Of a DNA stretch of 64,000 nt, positions 17,973-26,810 are shown one piece after another. Every line of letters starts with the position of its first letter. Positions within the stretch are counted from its first letter, which is position 1. A program made the translations under genes and the position numbers. Source of the stretch: a bacterium (GTDB lineage: Bacteria > Auribacterota > UBA3054); the NCBI GenBank assembly GCA_017557885.1, contig JAFYXV010000002.1, forward strand, positions 441,056-505,055. Direction: 5' to 3'. The notes beneath the pieces were generated by a model. The model searched no databases. It was not told the origin of the DNA and was given only the letters and a program-made list of their open reading frames with translations.

Positions 17973-19358
17973 TTATATCACCGCATAACGCTCGACAAAC
18001 TCTTTAATGGGCTTTCCCTCCCCGAGGCCGGCAAGCAATTCCTTGGCGGGGTTAGTTAGCTTTTCCGCGCGCTCGAAGAGCGCCTTGAGAAAAACTTCCT
18101 CCCCGAAGCCTCTTTTTTGAAGGCCGCTTTCCGAGAGGGCGAGGATTCTTAGCAGCTGCTCTTTTACTTTGCGCTCGTCTGCGAAAGAAGGAAGCTTCCT
18201 GGCGGAGAAACGATGCTGCAAATTCGCGGCGTCATAGCCTTTGCCGTAGATGACATTATCCTTTTCCAAAAGCTCCTTAAGATCCGGCAGTTTCTCTATG
18301 AGTCCGGTGTGGAAAGCCGCCACCGTCATGCTGTCCTTTATGGGCTGGCAGCAGGCGCTCCGGTATTCCACGGTTCCGCGGTAGGTGAGATCCTCCAGTT
18401 TGAAGGTCCTGAGGTACTTGATGTCCTCTATCTGCGGAACGATCGTTTTGACACGGTATCTTTTGCCGTCAAAATACCTGCCGGTCAGCCTGTCCAGCTT
18501 GAAGTATTCGCTTACGGGGACCGGGTCGAAGTCAAAGTACTTGCCGTCGCGCTCGACGCAGTAGATGCTCGTCTTTTTGATATAGGCCACCAGGTCGTCA
18601 ACGCTCTTCAAGGCTTTGTTGAAGAGCCCCACGTTCCTTTTGTTGTAGCCGTGCATGCTTTCTTCCCAGAAGATGTTCCTGGAGCACAGAAGGTCGGGAT
18701 ACTCTCTTGAGGGCGAGTTCGCGAAAAGCAGTATCTTGTAGGGCTCGAGGAGCCCGAAGACGTTCAGGGTGTCTATGAGGTTGGCGAAATCAACGTCCAG
18801 CTGGACCTGGGAAGCGCTGGTGAAGGTCCCGAAATCCGGGCGGGCGTGAAAGCGCGTGCCCTTTTCCCCAACGTGGTTTTTGTAAGACCTTAAGTAATGC
18901 AGAAGCATCCTGTAGCGCTCGCTGGGGATGGGGTAGTTGTGGTTGATATTGTAATTGGGATTGACGCCCATGCCGGTCACGGCATGGCCGTGACGCTTGA
19001 GATATTTCGCGACGTAGGCGTAGTATTTGTCGAAGCTCTCCTTGATCTCGAAAATGGTCCGGCGTTTCCCCATGGAGAATTCAAGGTTGGAATAGCTGCA
19101 GTCAAAGGAAAGGGAGTCGCCGCTTTTCCCTTCGATCAAATTGTAAGGCTCGCCTTCGCTGTCCTTGGAAGCGACTTTGAAAGAGAAATGCTTGCGGAAG
19201 GCCTCGGCCATTCCGTGCGCCACGCTCTCTATTACCGGCTGATTGGACAGGTTGACGATGGGCATTTCAATCTCAATACCGATGTATTCCCCGCGCTTCT
19301 TCTGCGTGGGAGCGATGTATTTTTTGTAGATCGCTTCTTCGATGTCGTGATTTTTCAT
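17973..19358 (-). CDS. Glutamate-cysteine ligase-like protein, GCS2 type
   Basis: Protein of 461 aa with the carboxylate-amine ligase fold of the GCS2 family: YIGIEIEMPIVNL near the start, then DCSYSNLEFSMG, HARPDFGTFTSASQVQLDVD, and TVEYRSACCQP. The sequence is clearly different from the GshA-type ligase next to it, so the operon holds two members of the ligase superfamily. They may act on different amino acids or in succession. The ATG at 19358 has a very strong AAGGAGGGGG box; the frame continuing to 19466 would cross the promoter. First gene of the thiol operon. Confidence 0.82.
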   Translation of the reverse strand: MKNHDIEEAIYKKYIAPTQKKRGEYIGIEIEMPIVNLSNQPVIESVAHGMAEAFRKHFSFKVASKDSEGEPYNLIEGKSGDSLSFDCSYSNLEFSMGKRRTIFEIKESFDKYYAYVAKYLKRHGHAVTGMGVNPNYNINHNYPIPSERYRMLLHYLRSYKNHVGEKGTRFHARPDFGTFTSASQVQLDVDFANLIDTLNVFGLLEPYKILLFANSPSREYPDLLCSRNIFWEESMHGYNKRNVGLFNKALKSVDDLVAYIKKTSIYCVERDGKYFDFDPVPVSEYFKLDRLTGRYFDGKRYRVKTIVPQIEDIKYLRTFKLEDLTYRGTVEYRSACCQPIKDSMTVAAFHTGLIEKLPDLKELLEKDNVIYGKGYDAANLQHRFSARKLPSFADERKVKEQLLRILALSESGLQKRGFGEEVFLKALFERAEKLTNPAKELLAGLGEGKPIKEFVERYAVI

Positions 19359-19400
19359 TGCCCCCTCCTTGGGACATATCCCCATTGTTAAGAGGACACC

Positions 19401-19429
19401 ATTATACACATATTCACATACTATGTCAA
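19401..19429 (-). promoter_or_regulatory. Consensus promoter of the thiol operon
   Basis: On the minus strand TTGACA (19424-19429), a 17-base spacer and TATAAT (19401-19406) match the sigma-70 consensus perfectly. It drives the GCS2-type ligase, gshA, amidotransferase and cysK genes. Confidence 0.9.
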
Positions 19430-19439
19430 TATGTGAATA
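19411..19439. promoter_or_regulatory. Inverted-repeat operator in the divergent Rrf2/thiol region
   Basis: TATTCACATA (19411-19420) and TATGTGAATA (19430-19439) form a perfect 10-bp inverted repeat with a 9-base gap. It covers the -35 and most of the spacer of the thiol operon promoter, so a bound protein would block it. The Rrf2 protein encoded divergently is the obvious candidate to bind. Confidence 0.72.
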
Positions 19440-19459
19440 AAGGAAGGCGGAGAAAGGGC

Positions 19460-19490
19460 TTGACACAATTGCCGACTAATTTGATATACT
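19460..19490 (+). promoter_or_regulatory. Promoter of the Rrf2 regulator
   Basis: TTGACA (19460-19465) and TATACT (19485-19490) with a 19-base spacer lie just before the ribosome site AAGGAG. The long spacer suggests a promoter that may need help or be tuned by the regulator. Confidence 0.6.
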
Positions 19491-19510
19491 TTCTGGAAAA
19501 GGAGAAAAAT

Positions 19511-19906
19511 ATGATATCCACAAAAGGAAGATACGCTATTCGTCTGATGGTCGATCTGGCGCGGCAGGAAAGAGAGCGTTTCACGCCCTTGAGCGAGATC
19601 GCCGAACGTCAGTGCATCTCGAAACTTTATCTCGAGATCATTTTGAAAAAACTGGTGGCGGCCAAATATATCGTGGGCAAAAGCGGAAAGAGCGGCGGCT
19701 ACAAGCTGACGAAAGAGCCCGAAAAAATAACCGTCCTGGAGATATTGGAACTGATGGAGGGGACCGTGGCTCCGGTGGCCTGCCTTTCAAAAGGCGCCAA
19801 AAGCTGCCCCTTTAGGAAAAAATGCTCCACCATCGCCATGTGGACGGAATACGACAAGATGACCAGGGATTATTTCGGCAAGAAAACTATTGCCGATCTT
19901 GTGTGA
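19511..19906 (+). CDS. Rrf2 family transcriptional regulator (cysteine/Fe-S sensing)
   Basis: Winged-helix Rrf2 protein, 131 aa. It starts with MISTKGRYAIRLMVDLA, the family signature, followed by the recognition helix region CISKLYLEIILKKL and GKSGGYKL wing. Cys91, Cys99 and Cys105 form C-x7-C-x5-C, close to the cluster-binding pattern of IscR/NsrR, with a fourth Cys at 35; it may bind an Fe-S cluster. It is divergent from the cysK/ligase operon, and a perfect inverted repeat lies over that operon's promoter, so a CymR- or IscR-like control of thiol synthesis is inferred. Start chosen by AAGGAG and by the promoter upstream. Confidence 0.9.
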   Translation: MISTKGRYAIRLMVDLARQERERFTPLSEIAERQCISKLYLEIILKKLVAAKYIVGKSGKSGGYKLTKEPEKITVLEILELMEGTVAPVACLSKGAKSCPFRKKCSTIAMWTEYDKMTRDYFGKKTIADLV

Positions 19907-21023
19907 GCGTCTTATAGACTTCCATGGTGCCAGCTACCATGGCTTCTATGCTGTAATTCGAAACGTCCGTTTTAAGAGCGCCCTCTTTCAGCTTTGAGAG
20001 CAGTATGTGATCGGCCGCCACGCGCTCCAGAAGCGTTTTTAAGGCCCTTTCGTCGCCAACGGGGAAGAGGAATCCGTTCACGCCCTCAACCACCGCTTCC
20101 GCGGCGCCTCCGGCCCTGGAGGAGATGACGGGAATGCCTTCCGCCAGCGCCTGAACGAGAACGCGGGCCAACCCTTCCCGCCAGGAAGCGTGGACAAGCA
20201 TATCGCCGGCGGAAATCAGCGCGGGGATATCGCCTGGCGCGGCCTGTCCGTAGAAGATGACCTGACCTTTGAGTTCCTTTTCCGCAAAGGCTTGCAATTC
20301 GCTTTGCAATGGGCCTCCGCCGATCAGGAGAAGCTTGGCGTTTTTAGGAAGCGCGCGGATGATTTCCGGCGCGCCTTTTTTAGGGAAGAGCCTCGTCACG
20401 GCCACGAAAAGCAGTTCGTCTTGGGCGACGCCCAGTTTTTGCCTTACGTCGGAACGCAAGTTTTTGGCGTTCTGGAAAGCGGTCAGGTCGCTGCCGGACC
20501 GAACGGTGTGATAGAGTTCCTTTCTGCCGATGCCGGCGGCGAGGGCCTGCTCCGTCATGGCGTCGCAAACGCTTATGATAGCGTCGGAGACACGGGCGGC
20601 CTTTTTTTCCGCGGCGATAAAGAGCTTGTTCTTGAGGGCGCTCTGGAATTCGTCGAAGGCCAGGCCGTGGATGGTGTGGACTATTTTGGCGTTGGTTTTG
20701 GCGTTGGCGGCCGCCAGCCTTCCCAAGATACCGGCTTTCGAGGAATGGGTGTGGATGATGTCGAAGGCGTTGGCGGAAAAATATTTTTTCAGGTCATAAT
20801 AGGCCTTAAGATCCCAGCAGGGCGAAAGCGCGCGCTTGAGGCTCGGCAGCGTTTCCTCCTTGAGTCCGGAGAGATCGGCCAGGAAGCGGCTCTCCCCGTT
20901 CAGCTCAGGACCGTGCAGGAGCGTCACTTCGTGGCCCAGTTTAGCTTGGCCAAGCGCGGTGTAAACCGTGTTCTCCTGGGCGCCGCCCTGGATGAGGCGC
21001 GTTATAATGTGACAGATTTTCAA
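19887..21023 (-). CDS. GT4-type glycosyltransferase
   Basis: GT-B fold retaining glycosyltransferase, 378 aa. The N-terminal donor-side loop reads IITRLIQGGAQENT; the C-terminal nucleotide-sugar site has SWREGLARVLVQALAEGIPV and SRAGGAAEAV (the E-x7-E motif). It would add a sugar in cell-envelope or LPS synthesis; the donor and acceptor are unknown. It overlaps the hflX stop by four bases (ATGA) and ends 20 bases inside the convergent Rrf2 gene. The link with hflX and the AsmA-like gene is by operon only. Confidence 0.9.
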   Translation of the reverse strand: MKICHIITRLIQGGAQENTVYTALGQAKLGHEVTLLHGPELNGESRFLADLSGLKEETLPSLKRALSPCWDLKAYYDLKKYFSANAFDIIHTHSSKAGILGRLAAANAKTNAKIVHTIHGLAFDEFQSALKNKLFIAAEKKAARVSDAIISVCDAMTEQALAAGIGRKELYHTVRSGSDLTAFQNAKNLRSDVRQKLGVAQDELLFVAVTRLFPKKGAPEIIRALPKNAKLLLIGGGPLQSELQAFAEKELKGQVIFYGQAAPGDIPALISAGDMLVHASWREGLARVLVQALAEGIPVISSRAGGAAEAVVEGVNGFLFPVGDERALKTLLERVAADHILLSKLKEGALKTDVSNYSIEAMVAGTMEVYKTLTQDRQ

Positions 21024-22315
21024 CTTTCCTCTTCCTGGCTTTTTTCCCTGTAGGGATAATATTCCGCCCGGAGGTCTTTGGGGATCTCCGCCTCCAAACG
21101 GATGGCGTCCTCCTCGTAGGAGAGGTTCCTCACCGTGCAGCGGGCGAAAAGCTTGGCCACCAGATCTCCCCTATCGGGCGGGAGCTTTAGTTTGGCCCAG
21201 GGCTTGGGGGATTTGCGTTTTTCGTTGATCCTGTCCAGGAGTTTTTCGAAGCCGGTCTTTTCCAGGGCGGAAATGAAAAGCGCCTCCGGATACATGGTCC
21301 TAAGCTCGTGCCCCCTTGCGAAGGAGAGCTTGTCGCTTTTATTTAACGCAAGAATGGTTGGCTTTTCAAAGGCGCCGATCTCACGAAGAACGTTCTCCAC
21401 CGCCTTTATCTGCTCCGGGGTGTCCGGCGCGGAGGCGTCCGCCACATGGATGATGAGATCGGCCTTCTCCGCTTCCTCCAGGGTAGCCTTGAAGGCTTCC
21501 ACCAGGCCGTGGGGAAGATTCCTGATAAAACCCACAGTGTCGATAAAAACGTACTGTTCGTTGTTTTTGGCTTTGTAGAGGCGCACGGTGGGGTCCAATG
21601 TGGCGAAAAGCTTGTCCTCCGTCAGGACCTCCGAATTGGTGAGAGCGTTCATCAGCGTCGATTTCCCGGCGTTGGTGTAGCCCACCAGCGCCACGGCGGT
21701 CTCCCGGCTCTTCTGGCGGGCTTTTCTCTGGATCTCCCGCTGGCGCCTCACCTCCGAGAGCTCTTCCCGAAGGCGCTGCAGCCTGGCCCGGGCTTTGCGT
21801 TTGTCCAGTTCCAGCTGCGTTTCGCCCGGGCCCTTGGTGCCGGCGCCGGCGTATTGGCGGGAAAGATGCGACCACATGCCCGTCAAGCGCGGCAGGAGGT
21901 AACTGAGCTGGGCGCACTCCACCTGGAGCTTGCCTTCCCTGGTGTGGGCTCTCTGGGCGAAGATCTCCAATATGAGGCCGGTGCGGTCCATGATCTTGGC
22001 CTGGAAGGCGTCCTCCAGATTCTTGTGCTGGGCGTTGGAGAGCTCCGTGTCGAAGATCACCAGATGGAGGTCCGGGATATCTTTCATCATGGCGACCAGC
22101 TCCGCCACTTTGCCCGCCCCCAGATAGGTGGCGGGATTCTTTTCCCGGATCTTCACTTCCAGACTAAGCACCGTCTCCAAGCCGGCGGTGTCCGCCAAAG
22201 CCCGCAATTCCTCGAAGCTGACGTTGCGCTCTCCTATCATATTCGCCGGTTCCGCAAAACCCACGAGGAAAGCCTGCTCTTTCGGGGGAGTAGTCGGGAA
22301 AGTCTGGTCTTTCAT
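21020..22315 (-). CDS. hflX: GTPase HflX
   Basis: Ribosome-splitting stress GTPase, 431 aa. The N-terminal HflX domain has YLGAGKV and FDTELSNAQHKNLE, then GRRKRARLQRLREEL-like helices. The G domain shows P-loop GYTNAGKSTLMN, switch II DTVGFIRNLPHGLVEAF, and NKSD. It overlaps both neighbours by four bases, so it is translated together with the AsmA-like gene and the glycosyltransferase. HflX dissociates stalled 70S ribosomes in heat or other stress in E. coli; the same is expected here. Confidence 0.96.
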   Translation of the reverse strand: MKDQTFPTTPPKEQAFLVGFAEPANMIGERNVSFEELRALADTAGLETVLSLEVKIREKNPATYLGAGKVAELVAMMKDIPDLHLVIFDTELSNAQHKNLEDAFQAKIMDRTGLILEIFAQRAHTREGKLQVECAQLSYLLPRLTGMWSHLSRQYAGAGTKGPGETQLELDKRKARARLQRLREELSEVRRQREIQRKARQKSRETAVALVGYTNAGKSTLMNALTNSEVLTEDKLFATLDPTVRLYKAKNNEQYVFIDTVGFIRNLPHGLVEAFKATLEEAEKADLIIHVADASAPDTPEQIKAVENVLREIGAFEKPTILALNKSDKLSFARGHELRTMYPEALFISALEKTGFEKLLDRINEKRKSPKPWAKLKLPPDRGDLVAKLFARCTVRNLSYEEDAIRLEAEIPKDLRAEYYPYREKSQEEES

Positions 22316-25224
22316 TTACTCTTGAAAAGTCCCTTGAGGAGATTCTTCCCGTCCTGGATGATCTTGTCGGCTTTTTGCGAAGCGTCGGAGTTCTTGTCGC
22401 CTCCCTGAATAACGCCGCTCAGTTTCTCGATGCCCTTCTGCACGCCTTCCTTCACTTTGTCGGTCGGCACGACGTCCAGGAACATCTCCCAGTGGGCGCC
22501 GAGCGTTTTGGTCAGGGATTTGAAGACGTTTTCCGGGCCCAGGATCTTAGGATCTTCCAAGGTTCCCGTCACCACGATGGGAGGAAGCGGATAAGACTTG
22601 CCCGGTTCGTCGTCGTCGGTTATGGTGGACTTCGGCGCGAGCGAGAGAATGATCTCCTTTACGGCCTGGGCGGTCAGCGTCAGGCTTATGGCCATGTCGA
22701 TGTTTTTGTCCATATCGATGGTGCCTTCAGTTCTCAGACCGACGACCGTGCTTTGGACTTCGCTTTTCTCGATCGTCAAAAGGCCGTTGGTCAGGGAGGC
22801 CTGCATGTCAAAGTCGCGGAAGGGCAGATCGCTCAGACGGCTGTAATGCAGGACGGAGGCGAGGGAATTCAGGACCTTGATGTTCTTCAGCTCGCCGTCC
22901 CGAACGTCCATTTTGAACTGCGCGGTCAGATCTTTCTTTATGGCCTCGCTGTCAGTGCCCTGTCCCTGGGCCTGGAGGTTCAATCCGGCAAGGCCCGAGA
23001 TGTAGGTGTCGCCCTTTGGCATCGCGGCCTTGGAGACCGCCATGCAGGAAATGTTCGTGCCCAGAAGGGACAGGTTGTAGGCATATCCCGGGACTTTCAG
23101 GTCGCAGACGCTCTTAAGATCGAGCGTGCCTTCGGCAAAACCGAGATTCGGGCCCTTCAGGGTGGCCACGCCGTTCATGAGTTCAACGAAGAGTTTGCAG
23201 GGGGAGATCACGTAATTCCCGTAACAGAGTTCCTTGAAGTCAAGGGTGGCTTCCGCCTGCCATTTTTCGATGTCTTTGGCGGGCTCGGAGGAGCCGCTTT
23301 TCTTCGGCGCTTCCTGTTTTTCCTGCTTGTCTTGCTTTTCCTTGTCTTTATCCGAGGCGGTCAGGGCGCCGATGTCAAAGTGATCGGAGGAGACCAAAAG
23401 TTTCTGCTTGCCGGCGGTTGGTTCGATGTAAAATTCGCCGCTGAGGTCAAGGCTCTGCTTTTGGTTGCGGCCTTTCTGGATGGCAAGGGAAGTCGAATTC
23501 AGCGTGACCTTGGGCAAAGAGGCGTTTGCGCTGCCGGCGCTCTGCAGAAAGAGCTGGTCGTCAACGTTACCGGGATCCCAGAGAAGCGAGGAGAGCGAGC
23601 CGATATCCCAGCGCGCGGCGTAGCTTTTCTTGCTGATAGAGCCCTCGCCCTTCGCGCCGGCCGAGAGAACGTTTTTGTTGTTCAGGGTCGCCGAAAAGCG
23701 CTTTAAGGTGAAGAGGAAGCGGTCGTTGTCCGAAAAAGAGCCTTCGAGCAGCGCTTCGCCGTTCAATTTGCGGTAGCGCTTCTCCTTCATGGCGACGTCG
23801 GCGTCGTTTAAAGAAAGCTGCCAAACGCCCGAAAGGTCTTTCTTTTCCGGATCGAAAGCGGTCTTGCCAACCACGGAAACAGTGCCCTTGTTGATCGTGA
23901 CGTCGCTGCCCTTGACAAAGGGCGAAAGCCATTGCAGCTCGGCATCCCTCAGCTCGTAGGCTATGTTCGCCGAGCAAAGCTCGCCTCTTGACAGCTTGTC
24001 GAATTCCAGCGCCAGGGGCGAAAGCGTTTTCACCAGCAGCATGACGCTGCCGTCAGGGCGCCTGGCGGACAGGTCGAATCTGTCGAAGGAGATCTTTTTG
24101 TTAGCGGTCTCAAAGCGGGTCGTGGAGACCAGTTCGCAGTCCAGGGGCGGCAGATGCGGGTAGGCGGAGTAGGCGACCTTCTTAAGGAAGATGTGGTTGT
24201 TGCCGGAGAGCGTGGCGGCGGAATTGTCCCAGCGCGCTTTAGTGGTAAGCGAAGTCTCAAGCTGCCCGAGGGCCAAGGGCACGCGGTCGCCGAAAAGTTT
24301 TTCCCAGAGCAGGGACGGCATGACCTGCAAGGCGGCCGCCGCCTCGGCGCTGCCGGAAGCGACGTCGTAGCGTCCGTTGCTTACGAGGCCGGCCACATCT
24401 TTCTTGCCCTGCTTCAGCGCCAGGGAAAGATTCTTTATGATAAGGGCCTGGCCAACGCTCTCACATTCCGCCTGCAGATTGCCCAGGACGTACCAGTTCG
24501 CGAGGTCTATTTCACCCGCCCGCCCTGTCAGGTTGGTAATAAGGAGTGAGCCTTTGGCGCCCGTGGGGATCAGGGAATCGGCGAAGGTGAAAGCCGCTTC
24601 CATAGAGAAAGGCATCCGTTCCACCGTGACGTCCTCGCCCTTGACGTAGCGGGCGTTGCCGGTAACTTTCAGATCGGCCTCCTTGTTGGGCGCGAACTTG
24701 TTGACCTCCAGATTTAGGCTGCCCCAGAGTTTCTCCTCTTTGGTCGTGACGGAAAAGGAGGCGCCGGGGACGTGGAGCGCGTCGAGGTCCACGGGTATCT
24801 TCAGCTCCTCGATCTTCTTCTTAAGGTCGAAGTCTTCCTTCTCCTTCTTTTCCTCCGGCTGCTTTTCCTTCTTTTCAAAGAAGGGCGGGAAGATGGCCAG
24901 CCTCGGCCCGGTTATGGAAAGCACTTTGATCTTGGTTTGATCGGAGCCGAGGGAGATTAGTTCGTACCCGGTTTTGAAATTCTGGACGAACAAAGTCATG
25001 TTCGTTTCGCCGGAAGGATTTTTCCAGACGAAGTTCAGGTTGGAAAAAGAGCTCTCGCCGAAGCCGAGGTCTATGTCGTCCAGCGTGAACATGTACTCCT
25101 CCGTCTGCAGCGCCGGGACGAGCACCTTCGTTATGAAGGGCGAGGAGGTTACGACGAAAAATGCGACGACCAAAAGCGCGATCAGAATGACCGCGGCCCA
25201 AAAGAGTCTTTTTATTATTTTCAT
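22312..25224 (-). CDS. AsmA-like envelope protein
   Basis: Large protein of 970 aa with one N-terminal membrane anchor (IIKRLFWAAVILIALLVVAF) and a long periplasmic part rich in short beta strands, as in AsmA/TamB/DUF748 proteins, now viewed as bridge-like lipid transporters between the membranes. A Lys/Glu-rich low-complexity stretch lies at residues of about 635-665, and another near 115-135. The C-terminal part (GLRTEGTIDMDKNIDM, LEDPKILGPENVF) matches the usual AsmA C-terminal region. It overlaps dsbD by four bases. The exact cargo is unknown. Confidence 0.82.
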   Translation of the reverse strand: MKIIKRLFWAAVILIALLVVAFFVVTSSPFITKVLVPALQTEEYMFTLDDIDLGFGESSFSNLNFVWKNPSGETNMTLFVQNFKTGYELISLGSDQTKIKVLSITGPRLAIFPPFFEKKEKQPEEKKEKEDFDLKKKIEELKIPVDLDALHVPGASFSVTTKEEKLWGSLNLEVNKFAPNKEADLKVTGNARYVKGEDVTVERMPFSMEAAFTFADSLIPTGAKGSLLITNLTGRAGEIDLANWYVLGNLQAECESVGQALIIKNLSLALKQGKKDVAGLVSNGRYDVASGSAEAAAALQVMPSLLWEKLFGDRVPLALGQLETSLTTKARWDNSAATLSGNNHIFLKKVAYSAYPHLPPLDCELVSTTRFETANKKISFDRFDLSARRPDGSVMLLVKTLSPLALEFDKLSRGELCSANIAYELRDAELQWLSPFVKGSDVTINKGTVSVVGKTAFDPEKKDLSGVWQLSLNDADVAMKEKRYRKLNGEALLEGSFSDNDRFLFTLKRFSATLNNKNVLSAGAKGEGSISKKSYAARWDIGSLSSLLWDPGNVDDQLFLQSAGSANASLPKVTLNSTSLAIQKGRNQKQSLDLSGEFYIEPTAGKQKLLVSSDHFDIGALTASDKDKEKQDKQEKQEAPKKSGSSEPAKDIEKWQAEATLDFKELCYGNYVISPCKLFVELMNGVATLKGPNLGFAEGTLDLKSVCDLKVPGYAYNLSLLGTNISCMAVSKAAMPKGDTYISGLAGLNLQAQGQGTDSEAIKKDLTAQFKMDVRDGELKNIKVLNSLASVLHYSRLSDLPFRDFDMQASLTNGLLTIEKSEVQSTVVGLRTEGTIDMDKNIDMAISLTLTAQAVKEIILSLAPKSTITDDDEPGKSYPLPPIVVTGTLEDPKILGPENVFKSLTKTLGAHWEMFLDVVPTDKVKEGVQKGIEKLSGVIQGGDKNSDASQKADKIIQDGKNLLKGLFKSK

Positions 25225-26705
25225 GGCTCTAAAATGATGACGGCCGGCAGGCCTTGGGGTTTAAGCGTGTCCAGAGCGTTCTTCAGATCCTCATTTTCCG
25301 CTTTCAGATCAGTGGTGAAGCTCAGGAAGACGAAATCATTGGTCAAAACTTTTCTAACTTCGGGATCGCGGAAAGTTTTGCGATCCATTTTTTTGCAGGA
25401 GGCGCACCAGGTGGCGCTCATATCAACAACGAGCGGCTTCTTCTCCGCTTTGCTCTTTTCAAAAGCGGCGCTTATGCTGTCGTTGTAATAATAGCCCGGA
25501 AGCTTTTCGCTTTCTTTCGCACTGTAGTTTTCCGCTTTGAAAAGCCTGGGGATAGCCAGGGCGTACCAGATGCCGAGGCCTATAAGAACGACGCCCATCA
25601 GCTTCTTCAGCCAGTTCATCCAGTTGCCGGGCTTGGGCAGGAAGCTTACGCCCGCGCCCAGAAAAGGCCAGGGAGAGGCCAGGCCTAGGCCAAGGATGAA
25701 GGGCAGGGCGATGCCGAAATAGTTGCCCTTGTTGTAAAGTTCAGCGCCCTGGACAAGCGTATAGACGATAACGGGGGCGATGCAGGCGCCGGCCAGAAGC
25801 GCGGCCAGAACGCCCAGCATAAAAGCGCCCCAGAGGCTGCCCTTCTTTTCCTTCAAGGACTGCGGACGCCCGATGAAGCGGCTCCAGTCGAGGATAAAGA
25901 GATCCATCATCGCCAAACCAAGGGCGATGAAGAGCAGAGCCAGAATGGCCCGGAAATACCAGAGGTCGTACCAGGTCCCGAAACTGCCGCCCAAAAAGAT
26001 CGCGACGGCGCCCAGTGTTCCGTAGGTAAGGCACATGCCCAGTCCGTACACGGAGCCCAGGAGGAAGCCCCTCTTCGGTCCGGCCTTGTCGTACTTCGCG
26101 CCCAGGACCGCCAGCGTCATAGGAATGACCGGCAGAACGCAGGGCGTCAGGTTCAGCAGGAAGCCGCCCACGAAGAGCATCAAAAGCGCCAGAAGCCCGA
26201 AAGCGGGAGCGGCGGACTGTTCTTCCTGCCCGTTCAGGAAAGTCAAAAGATCCTTGGGCGAAAGATAACCGTAGGAGCGCCGGACTTCTTTGAAAGGCAG
26301 GCTCGCTTTCGGAGCGGCCGCGGCGGGCATCGAGAAAGCGTCGCCCACTTTATAATCCCTTTCCGAGACGATGGCCCGCAAGGGAGGATAGCAGACGTCC
26401 CTGTCGCAGCACTGGAAGTCGATGGTCAGGGGAGGCGGCGTTGAAACGGAGAACTCGAAGCTCTTCTTATAGACGTCCTCGCCCAGGGCGTTTTTTTCCG
26501 GAGCGGGCAGCGCGGGAGCGGCGCCGTTGACGGTGAAGCCGGCGTAAAGATAGGCGCCGCCCTTCACGCTGACTTTAACGACAGCGGAATTCCCCTCCGC
26601 TTTGGAAAGCGCAAAGGAGACGGGATACTCTTCCGCACCGGCGGCAAAAACAGCCACCGCGAAAAGAACCAGGGAAAGATAAAGATTTTTAAAGAGTGTG
26701 TTCAT
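25221..26705 (-). CDS. dsbD: Thiol:disulfide interchange protein DsbD
   Basis: Carries electrons from cytoplasmic thioredoxin to the periplasm; 494 aa. It has a signal peptide, an N-terminal alpha domain with CCDRDVCYPP, a CcdA-like membrane core (about eight segments, TPCVLPVIPMTLAVLGA and AGACIAPVIVYTL hold the two redox Cys), and a C-terminal thioredoxin domain with WCASCKKMD. The ATG at 26705 is preferred to that at 26723 because the latter lies upstream of the likely -10, and the former gives a cleaner signal peptide. First gene of a four-gene, overlapping operon with the AsmA-like, hflX and glycosyltransferase genes. Confidence 0.93.
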   Translation of the reverse strand: MNTLFKNLYLSLVLFAVAVFAAGAEEYPVSFALSKAEGNSAVVKVSVKGGAYLYAGFTVNGAAPALPAPEKNALGEDVYKKSFEFSVSTPPPLTIDFQCCDRDVCYPPLRAIVSERDYKVGDAFSMPAAAAPKASLPFKEVRRSYGYLSPKDLLTFLNGQEEQSAAPAFGLLALLMLFVGGFLLNLTPCVLPVIPMTLAVLGAKYDKAGPKRGFLLGSVYGLGMCLTYGTLGAVAIFLGGSFGTWYDLWYFRAILALLFIALGLAMMDLFILDWSRFIGRPQSLKEKKGSLWGAFMLGVLAALLAGACIAPVIVYTLVQGAELYNKGNYFGIALPFILGLGLASPWPFLGAGVSFLPKPGNWMNWLKKLMGVVLIGLGIWYALAIPRLFKAENYSAKESEKLPGYYYNDSISAAFEKSKAEKKPLVVDMSATWCASCKKMDRKTFRDPEVRKVLTNDFVFLSFTTDLKAENEDLKNALDTLKPQGLPAVIILEP

Positions 26706-26713
26706 ATAGTTTA

Positions 26714-26722
26714 ATTTTAGCA
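26714..26722 (-). promoter_or_regulatory. Extended -10 promoter of the dsbD operon
   Basis: On the minus strand TGC plus TAAAAT (26714-26719) ends eight bases before the ATG at 26705. Transcription would start at or next to the start codon, so the mRNA may be leaderless; no ribosome site is seen. Confidence 0.5.
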
Positions 26723-26743
26723 TAAAGAGGAGGTTTCGGTCCG

Positions 26744-26772
26744 TTTACCCCAGAGGGCTTTTTTTGTAAAAT
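26744..26772 (+). promoter_or_regulatory. Promoter of the CD225/thioredoxin gene
   Basis: TTTACC (26744-26749), a 17-base spacer and TAAAAT (26767-26772) lie 38 bases before the start codon, back to back with the dsbD promoter. Confidence 0.55.
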
Positions 26773-26810
26773 TAAAGCGCTTAGCCTATTAACCAACAAG
26801 GAACACTTTC

